Assembly (NCBI RefSeq): GCF_020510565.1
Contig: NZ_CP075189.1
Location: forward strand, 2,960,501 to 3,024,500
Source of the DNA: Ferribacterium limneticum
GTDB lineage: Bacteria > Pseudomonadota > Gammaproteobacteria > Burkholderiales > Rhodocyclaceae
Length of the DNA stretch: 64,000 nucleotides
Reading direction: 5' to 3'
This document shows positions 58,375 to 64,000 of the stretch, piece by piece. The translations under genes and the position numbers were made by a program. Each line of letters opens with the position of its first letter. The stretch's first letter is position 1. The notes below the pieces were generated by a model, which worked only from the letters and a program-made list of their open reading frames with translations, had not been told where the DNA came from and made no database searches.

Positions 58375-60339
58375 TTAGCCCTTCAGTTGTTCCAGAATAG
58401 CCGGGTTCTCAAGCGTCGAGGTGTCTTGCGTCAGTTCCTCGCCCTTGGCCAGACCGCGCAGCAGACGACGCATGATCTTGCCTGAACGGGTCTTCGGCAG
58501 GTTGTCACCGAAACGGATGTCCTTCGGCTTGGCGATCGGACCAATTTCCTTGCCCACCCAATCAGACAGTTCCTTGATCAGCTTCTTGGCGGTTTCCGGA
58601 TCGGTCGGACGGGAGCCCTTGAGCACCACGAAGGCGACGATGGCTTCACCGGTCAGGTCATCCGGACGGCCGACAACGGCAGCTTCGGCAACCAGCGGGT
58701 TGGCAACCAGCGCGGATTCGATTTCCATCGTACCCATGCGGTGACCGGAAACGTTCAGCACGTCGTCGATACGGCCGGTAATGGTGAAGTAACCGGTGTC
58801 CTTGTCGCGAATCGCGCCATCGCCAGCCAGGTAGTACTTGCCCTGGAAGTCTTGCGGATAGTAGGACTTGACGTAACGCTCATCGTCGTTCCAGATCGTG
58901 CGGATCATCGACGGCCACGGCTTCTTGCAGACCAGGATACCGCCCTGGCCCCACGGCAGATCGGCGCCGGTCTCATCGACCACGGCGAACTGGATGCCCG
59001 GGAACGGCAGGGTGCAGGAACCCGGAACCAGCGGGGTTGCGCCCGGCAGCGGGGTGATCATGTGACCACCGGTTTCGGTTTGCCAGAAGGTATCGACGAT
59101 CGGGCAACGGCCGCCGCCAACGTTTTCGTAGTACCACGTCCAGGCTGCCGGGTTGATCGGCTCGCCGACCGAACCAAGGATGCGCAGCGAAGACAGGTCG
59201 TAGCTCTTCGGATGCACAGCCGCGTTGTTGTCGGAGGACTTGATCAACGAACGGATGGCGGTCGGTGCGGTGTAGAAAATCGAAACCTTGTGATCCTGGA
59301 TCATCTTCCAGAAACGGCCGGCATCCGGGTAGGTCGGGACGCCTTCGAAAACGACTTCGGTAGCGCCGCAGGCCAGCGGGCCGTAGGTGATGTAGGTGTG
59401 GCCGGTGACCCAGCCGATGTCGGCCGTGCACCAGAAGACATCGTTCGGCTTGATGTCGAAGGTCCACTTCATGGTCATGATGGCGTGCAGCAGGTAGCCG
59501 CCGGTGGAGTGCTGAACACCCTTCGGCTTGCCGGTGGAACCCGAGGTGTAGAGCAGGAACAGCGGGTGTTCGGCTTCAACCCATTCCGGTTCGCAGACGT
59601 CGGACTGGCCTGCAACAGCGTCGTGCAACCAGGTGTCACGACCGGCAACCATATTGACTTCGGCGCCGGTGCGCTTGAAGACGATGACGTTCTTGACCGA
59701 CTCGCAACCGCCCATGGCGAAGGCTTCATCAGCGATCGGCTTGAGCGGGATGGCCTTGCCACCGCGGAACTGGCCGTCGGAAGTGATCAGGGCCACTGCG
59801 CCGGCGTCGTTGATGCGATCGCGCAGGGACTGGGCAGAGAAGCCGCCGAAAACGATGGAGTGGATGGCGCCGATACGGGCACAAGCCTGCATGGCGCAGA
59901 TGCCTTCGACGGTCATCGGCATGTAGATGACGACGCGATCACCCTTCTTGACACCCATGCCGCGCAGTGCATTGGCGAACTTGGCAACCTTGGAGAGCAA
60001 TTCCTTGTAAGTAACCTTGGTTACTTCGCCATTGTCGGCTTCAAAGATGATGGCGACTTTTTCGCCCAGACCGGCTTCAACCTGACGATCGAGGCAGTTG
60101 TAAGAAACGTTGAGCTTGCCATCGGCAAACCACTTGAAAAACGGAGCGTTGGATTCATCAAGCGACTGGGTGAACGGCTGCTTCCACGTGATCATTTCAC
60201 GGGCGCGCTTGGCCCAGAACTCGGGGTAGTCGGCTTCCGCTTCCGCGCACAGCGCCCTGTAGGCATCCATCCCCGAAACCGCCGCATTCTTGACCATTTC
60301 GTCAGACGGATAAATTAGCTGCACGGACTCATTCGACAT
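58375..60339 (-). CDS. acs: Acetyl-CoA synthetase
   Basis: A 654-residue AMP-forming acetate-CoA ligase, of typical length for Acs. Motifs are [20 protein letters not shown] (P-loop-like AMP-binding), [60 protein letters not shown] and the C-terminal [17 protein letters not shown] with the lysine that is acetylated in regulated Acs enzymes. It converts acetate to acetyl-CoA. The ATG has an AGAGGAGAAG site upstream. It lies upstream of the STAC kinase operon, whose signalling probably controls it. The 239-base gap to the divergent UPF0114 gene should hold its promoter. Confidence 0.97.
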   Translation of the reverse strand: MSNESVQLIYPSDEMVKNAAVSGMDAYRALCAEAEADYPEFWAKRAREMITWKQPFTQSLDESNAPFFKWFADGKLNVSYNCLDRQVEAGLGEKVAIIFEADNGEVTKVTYKELLSKVAKFANALRGMGVKKGDRVVIYMPMTVEGICAMQACARIGAIHSIVFGGFSAQSLRDRINDAGAVALITSDGQFRGGKAIPLKPIADEAFAMGGCESVKNVIVFKRTGAEVNMVAGRDTWLHDAVAGQSDVCEPEWVEAEHPLFLLYTSGSTGKPKGVQHSTGGYLLHAIMTMKWTFDIKPNDVFWCTADIGWVTGHTYITYGPLACGATEVVFEGVPTYPDAGRFWKMIQDHKVSIFYTAPTAIRSLIKSSDNNAAVHPKSYDLSSLRILGSVGEPINPAAWTWYYENVGGGRCPIVDTFWQTETGGHMITPLPGATPLVPGSCTLPFPGIQFAVVDETGADLPWGQGGILVCKKPWPSMIRTIWNDDERYVKSYYPQDFQGKYYLAGDGAIRDKDTGYFTITGRIDDVLNVSGHRMGTMEIESALVANPLVAEAAVVGRPDDLTGEAIVAFVVLKGSRPTDPETAKKLIKELSDWVGKEIGPIAKPKDIRFGDNLPKTRSGKIMRRLLRGLAKGEELTQDTSTLENPAILEQLKG

Positions 60340-60578
60340 ATTCTTCTCCTCTGCGGTACTTCGCAATTTATGTTGAAACAACCGATTGGATCCCAGGCTT
60401 GACCCCGGAACTGTTTAAAGCCGCGCAAGCCGGAGAACACTTCACTCCCCCGCCAGCGTTGATGCGGCATTAGACTTCGATATTCTTACAAAGGCCTTAC
60501 GAAATCACGCTGCGCCGCAGCATTTCAAGGGATTCCGGAAGCCGGCGGGTCGCGTGATAAACTTCGGCTCCCCAATTT

Positions 60579-61127
60579 ATGATTCCCAAAATGAGCTCGC
60601 CAATCAAATCCCTTGAGACCTTCATCTTTGCCAGTCGCTGGATTCAGGCCCCGCTCTACCTTGGCCTGATCATTGCCCAAGTGGTCTATTGCTGGCTGTT
60701 CATGGTCGAGTTAAGCCATCTGGTCAGCAGCGTCTTCGATGCCGCCCATTTCAGCGAAACCGAAGTCATGCTGGTCGTTCTCGGCCTGATCGACGTCGTG
60801 ATGATTGCCAACCTGCTGGTCATGGTGATTGTCGGCGGCTATGAAACCTTCGTCTCCCGCCTTGATCTCGAAGACCACCCGGATCAGCCGGAATGGCTCT
60901 CCCACGTCAATGCTGGCGTTCTCAAGATCAAGCTTTCGACCGCCATCATCGGCATCTCGTCGATTCACCTGCTGAAGAGCTTCATCAATGCCAACAACCT
61001 GTCCGAGCACACACTGATGTGGCAGGTAGTCATTCACGTCGTATTCCTTTTCTCCGCCCTGGCCATGGCGATGGTAGACAAGACCATGACCCAGACCCTC
61101 GCTCTTCAACACCAGAAAAACCACTGA
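60579..61127 (+). CDS. UPF0114 (YqhA-type) membrane protein
   Basis: A 182-residue protein of the UPF0114/YqhA family. Family phrases are FIFASRWIQAPLYLGLIIAQ, VVLGLIDVVMIANLLVMVIV, GGYETFVSRLDLEDHPDQP and IKLSTAIIGISSIHLLKSFI. It has three or four membrane helices. Its function is unknown. ATG at 60579 was kept; a second ATG 12 bases downstream (MSSPIK) is equally plausible. It lies 13 bases before the fumarase gene, so the two may be co-transcribed. Confidence 0.92.
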   Translation: MIPKMSSPIKSLETFIFASRWIQAPLYLGLIIAQVVYCWLFMVELSHLVSSVFDAAHFSETEVMLVVLGLIDVVMIANLLVMVIVGGYETFVSRLDLEDHPDQPEWLSHVNAGVLKIKLSTAIIGISSIHLLKSFINANNLSEHTLMWQVVIHVVFLFSALAMAMVDKTMTQTLALQHQKNH

Positions 61128-61140
61128 CCCGGAGTTGCGC

Positions 61141-62673
61141 ATGACCGCCATCAAACAAGAAGATCTGATCCAGTCCGTTGCCGATGCTTTCCAGTACATC
61201 AGCTACTACCACCCGCTCGATTACATCAAGGCCCTCGGTGAAGCCTATGAGCGCGAGGAAAGCCCCGCTGCCAAGGACGCCATCGCCCAGATCCTGACCA
61301 ATTCGCGCATGTCCGCCGAAGGCCACCGCCCGATCTGTCAGGACACCGGGATCGGCATGGTCTTCATCAAGGTCGGCATGCAGGTCACCTGGCCGGATGC
61401 CACCATGAGCATTCAGCAGATGATCGACGAAGGCGTCCGCCGCGCCTACGGCAACCCGGACAATCCGCTGCGCGCCTCGGTGCTGGCTGACCCGGCCGGT
61501 GCCCGCAAGAACACCAAGGACAACACTCCAGCTGTCGTCCATTTTGAAATCGTTCCCGGCCACCACGTCGAAGTCATCTGTGCTGCCAAGGGCGGCGGCT
61601 CGGAAGCCAAGTCCAAGTTCGCCATGCTCAACCCGTCCGACGACCTCGTCGACTGGGTGCTGCACAAGATCCCGGAAATGGGCGCCGGCTGGTGCCCGCC
61701 CGGCATCATTGGCATCGGCATCGGCGGCACGCCGGAAAAAGCCATGCTGCTGGCCAAGGAATCGATCATGGCACCGGTCAATATTCATGAACTGAAGGCC
61801 AAGGCCGCTAGCGGTGCCAAACTGACCCGTCCGGAAGAACTGCGCCTCGAACTGTTCGAGAAGATCAACGCACTCGGCGTTGGCGCCCAGGGCCTCGGCG
61901 GCTTGACTACCGTGCTCGACGTCAAGGTACTCGATTACCCCTGCCACGCAGCCAACCTGCCAGTCGCCCTGGTCCCGAACTGCGCCGCTACCCGCCACTG
62001 CCATTTCCATCTCGATGGCTCCGGCCCGGCCAAGCTCGAAGTGCCAAAACTCGAAGACTGGCCGGCCGTCACCTGGACACCGGACCTCAAGGCCGCCACC
62101 TCGGTTGATCTCAACACCCTGACGAAGGAACAGGTCGCTGCCTGGAAGCCGGGCCAGAAACTCCTCCTCAACGGCAAGATGCTGACCGGCCGCGATGCAG
62201 CCCACAAGCGCATTGCCGACATGCTGGCCAAGGGCGAGAAGCTGCCGGTCGACTTCACCAATCGCGTCATTTACTACGTCGGCCCGGTCGATCCGGTCCG
62301 TGACGAAGTCGTCGGCCCGGCCGGTCCGACCACCGGCACACGGATGGACAAGTTCACGCGCATGATGCTCGAACAGACCGGCCTGATCTCGATGATCGGC
62401 AAGTCCGAACGCGGCCCGGTTGCCATCGAGGCGATCAAGGACAACAAGTCGGCCTACCTGATGGCCGTCGGCGGCGCTGCTTATCTGGTCGCCAAGGCGA
62501 TCAAGTCGGCCAAGGTCGTCGGCTTCGCCGATCTGGGCATGGAAGCCATCTACGAGTTCGATGTCGAGAACATGCCGGTGACGGTTGCCGTCGACTCGTC
62601 CGGTATCAGCGTGCACGAAACCGGACCGAAGGAATGGCAGATCAAGATCGGCAAGATTCCAGTTTCGGCATAA
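61141..62673 (+). CDS. fumA: Class I fumarate hydratase
   Basis: A 510-residue [4Fe-4S] enzyme interconverting fumarate and malate. The alpha part has GHRPICQDTGIGMVFIKVGM (a cluster Cys), KGGGSEAKSKFAMLNPSDDL and MGAGWCPPGIIGIGIGGTPE. After ATRHCHFHLDGSGP the beta part has VNLNT-type text and YYVGPVDPVRDEVVGPAGPT followed by TGTRMDKFT. It is the single-chain form. The ATG follows CCGGAG. Fumarase fits the acetate/TCA theme of the locus. A bidirectional terminator follows. Confidence 0.96.
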   Translation: MTAIKQEDLIQSVADAFQYISYYHPLDYIKALGEAYEREESPAAKDAIAQILTNSRMSAEGHRPICQDTGIGMVFIKVGMQVTWPDATMSIQQMIDEGVRRAYGNPDNPLRASVLADPAGARKNTKDNTPAVVHFEIVPGHHVEVICAAKGGGSEAKSKFAMLNPSDDLVDWVLHKIPEMGAGWCPPGIIGIGIGGTPEKAMLLAKESIMAPVNIHELKAKAASGAKLTRPEELRLELFEKINALGVGAQGLGGLTTVLDVKVLDYPCHAANLPVALVPNCAATRHCHFHLDGSGPAKLEVPKLEDWPAVTWTPDLKAATSVDLNTLTKEQVAAWKPGQKLLLNGKMLTGRDAAHKRIADMLAKGEKLPVDFTNRVIYYVGPVDPVRDEVVGPAGPTTGTRMDKFTRMMLEQTGLISMIGKSERGPVAIEAIKDNKSAYLMAVGGAAYLVAKAIKSAKVVGFADLGMEAIYEFDVENMPVTVAVDSSGISVHETGPKEWQIKIGKIPVSA

Positions 62674-62690
62674 GTTTTTTCCGGACAACA

Positions 62691-62716
62691 AAAACCCGGC
62701 CGCGGCCGGGTTTTTT
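62691..62716. terminator. Bidirectional terminator between fumA and the receiver gene
   Basis: AAAACCCGGCCGCGGCCGGGTTTTTT is a perfect palindromic stem with A- and T-runs on both sides. It serves fumA and the convergent gene at 62737. Confidence 0.85.
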
Positions 62717-62736
62717 GCGCCTGAAAAAACCAACGC

Positions 62737-63924
62737 TCAGCAGTTTTCTTCGAGATCCCCGACCGGACAGAGCGGCGCCTCACCGGCCGCGCGCAACTTG
62801 CGGCATTTCTTGCAGACAGCCGTCAGCCAGCCCTTGCACGACATCAAGGTGGTCGGCGACTCATCGGCCAGCATTTCCTTGATGCGTTCAAAGAACACCT
62901 CCTGATTGATACTGGTTCCGCCGCAACCCGTCATGCTGATGACCCGGTTACCGCCGGAGAGGTGTGCAGCATCGTGGCGGCTGATGGCCAGATGCAACAG
63001 CTCGTCGGTTGTCGTTGCCGCACTGTCATCGGGCAAGGCGGCGATACCGACACTGACGGTGACGGCGACGCGCATCCCCTGAATCGAGATATTGGCCGCG
63101 GAAATGGCATTGCAAACGCCACGGGCGAATTTTTCGCTCTGCTCGCGCCCGGCCATCAATGAAATGATGGCGATACGCCCGCCGACCAACGGCAGCATGC
63201 TTTCATCCGCGTGGATCTTGCTCGCCAGCAAGCCGAGTATTTTCTGGACGATTTTGTCGGCCAGATCCCAGCCGTAACGAATTCTGAAGCCTTCGTAGCC
63301 ATCCAGCCCGAAGACCAGAACGCCACGCGGCTGAGCGTTCGCTGCCGAGGCAAGCGAGTCCTCCAGGCACTGTCCGTCTGTCTTTTCGAGTTGCCGGGGG
63401 ATAGGCGAGAGCTGACTCGTGGGCAGTTCGCCGCTCAGATCTGGCAGGCTTTCGACACGCTGTTTGAAATCATTGAGGCCGACATCGCTCTGGTCGCCAA
63501 ATTCCGCAACGCTGGTCATCGCGTCCGGTTCGGAAACCAGCTCTGGCTTGATCAGACGCAGCAGCAGATTCTGGAACTCCTGGCCGGCAGTTCTTTTCGG
63601 AATGAACTCGGAAACACCGAGTTGCCTTGCCTGCTCCCGCCCATCATCGGAGAAGCTGTCCGAGACCAGCTGAAAATAGGGAAGCCGATTGAGGCGAGCC
63701 AATTTGCTGGCCCGCAGGCGCTCGACCAATTCGGCGCCTTCGAGCGTGGCAATATCCAGCCCGGAAAAAGCAGCAATAATCGACGAGTCAAGGACCAGTG
63801 TTTGCCACGCCGACTCTGCGTCGCGCTCCTCGCATACGTCAAAATGCCCGCGCAATAGCTTGCTCAGCGATGCTCGAACCAGCCGCGAAGCGTCCACGAT
63901 CAGGACTTTCTGCAACTTTGTCAT
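62737..63924 (-). CDS. Receiver plus degenerate GGDEF protein with Cys-rich tail
   Basis: A 395-residue protein. The N-terminal receiver-like domain starts KVLIVDASRLVRASLSKLLR; the usual acidic and Lys positions are partly altered (IIAAFSGLDIATLEG, EFIPKRTAGQ). The C-terminal domain has a GGDEF fold (LVFGLDGYEGFRIRYGWDLA, VAVTVSVGIAALPDDSAATT), but the catalytic loop reads LVGGRIAIISLM, so GGDEF has become GGRIA. It should not make c-di-GMP. A tail with five Cys (MSCKGWLTAVCKKCRKL, APLCPVGDLEENC) could bind metal. Its partner is unknown; it is convergent with fumA. Confidence 0.85.
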   Translation of the reverse strand: MTKLQKVLIVDASRLVRASLSKLLRGHFDVCEERDAESAWQTLVLDSSIIAAFSGLDIATLEGAELVERLRASKLARLNRLPYFQLVSDSFSDDGREQARQLGVSEFIPKRTAGQEFQNLLLRLIKPELVSEPDAMTSVAEFGDQSDVGLNDFKQRVESLPDLSGELPTSQLSPIPRQLEKTDGQCLEDSLASAANAQPRGVLVFGLDGYEGFRIRYGWDLADKIVQKILGLLASKIHADESMLPLVGGRIAIISLMAGREQSEKFARGVCNAISAANISIQGMRVAVTVSVGIAALPDDSAATTTDELLHLAISRHDAAHLSGGNRVISMTGCGGTSINQEVFFERIKEMLADESPTTLMSCKGWLTAVCKKCRKLRAAGEAPLCPVGDLEENC

Positions 63925-64000
63925 ATTTCTTCCGTGCTATATCGTCTTGACTACGCGATTATTAACAATGTTACGACTAACGGGATAGTTTAATTCATTC

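Noticed and set aside
61030..62733. 567-codon open frame opposite fumA
   Set aside because: Antisense of a clear class I fumarase; composition and lack of motifs indicate a shadow frame.
1..64000. CRISPR arrays, insertion sequences, rRNA or prophage
   Set aside because: No regularly spaced direct repeats, transposase motifs, integrase or rRNA sequence were seen. The phage-like modules are confined to one exoprotein.

Overview
The window looks like a chromosome segment from a GC-rich betaproteobacterium, most likely of the order Rhodocyclales (Dechloromonas/Azonexus/Zoogloea-like). This is an inference from the gene set: several PEP-CTERM exoproteins, an EpsA-type LuxR regulator, a PEP-CTERM-associated CAAX-like protease, a STAC-domain sensor kinase and a split type II secretion cluster. 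No 16S rRNA is present. Coding density is high, and most genes before 36 kb and between 46 and 60.4 kb are on the minus strand.

Layout. 1-3.0 kb: gspG-gspF-gspE of a type II secretion (T2SS) or pilus-like machine, with gspE cut by the window edge. 3.2-4.6 kb: a lytic transglycosylase and a PhoB-type regulator, convergent. 4.6-25.1 kb: one very long minus-strand operon, tpsB - tpsA (a 4220-residue haemagglutinin-like exoprotein) - exbB with a LamG-like ectodomain - exbD - exbD - tonB - porin - coiled-coil protein - CAAX-like protease. Just upstream lie a phosphate-binding-like periplasmic protein and a PEP-CTERM protein. 28-36 kb: EpsA-type regulator, ankyrin protein, TPR/SPINDLY-type glycosyltransferase, three pseudopilins and a lipoprotein secretin, which is the second half of the T2SS set. 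36-44 kb (plus strand): three PEP-CTERM proteins, a 5'-nucleotidase and an ExeM/NucH-type nuclease with RTX repeats, which looks like extracellular DNA scavenging. 44-46.3 kb: a hairpin-rich spacer, a trypsin-like protease, an FMN reductase and tRNA-Ser(GGA). 46.4-60.3 kb: an acetate locus with a DUF4212/symporter pair, DnaQ-like proteins, two DUF294 nucleotidyltransferases, a pseudokinase-exonuclease fusion, a receiver-only response regulator, a CrbS-like symporter-histidine kinase and acs. 60.6-64 kb: a UPF0114 protein, class I fumarase and a receiver plus degenerate GGDEF protein.

Cross-cutting signals. (1) A dispersed repeat of about 30 bp, core TTCCGGTTGACCGTGG, occurs at least eight times. 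Most copies sit in gene borders, but one encodes the leader of a pseudopilin and others lie inside membrane-protein genes. (2) A 13-bp motif, CTAGTCCRWTCGG, is found only upstream of two PEP-CTERM genes and tpsB; at one of them a sigma-54-type promoter follows. It may tie the exoprotein genes into one regulon. (3) The tpsB-tpsA-exbB-exbD-exbD-tonB-porin operon suggests a two-partner exoprotein whose handling is coupled to proton-motive force. TpsA also carries a duplicated secretion-type domain and four modules that resemble phage tail fibres. (4) A 35-codon leader-like ORF with a strong promoter and ribosome binding site starts the acetate-sensor operon.
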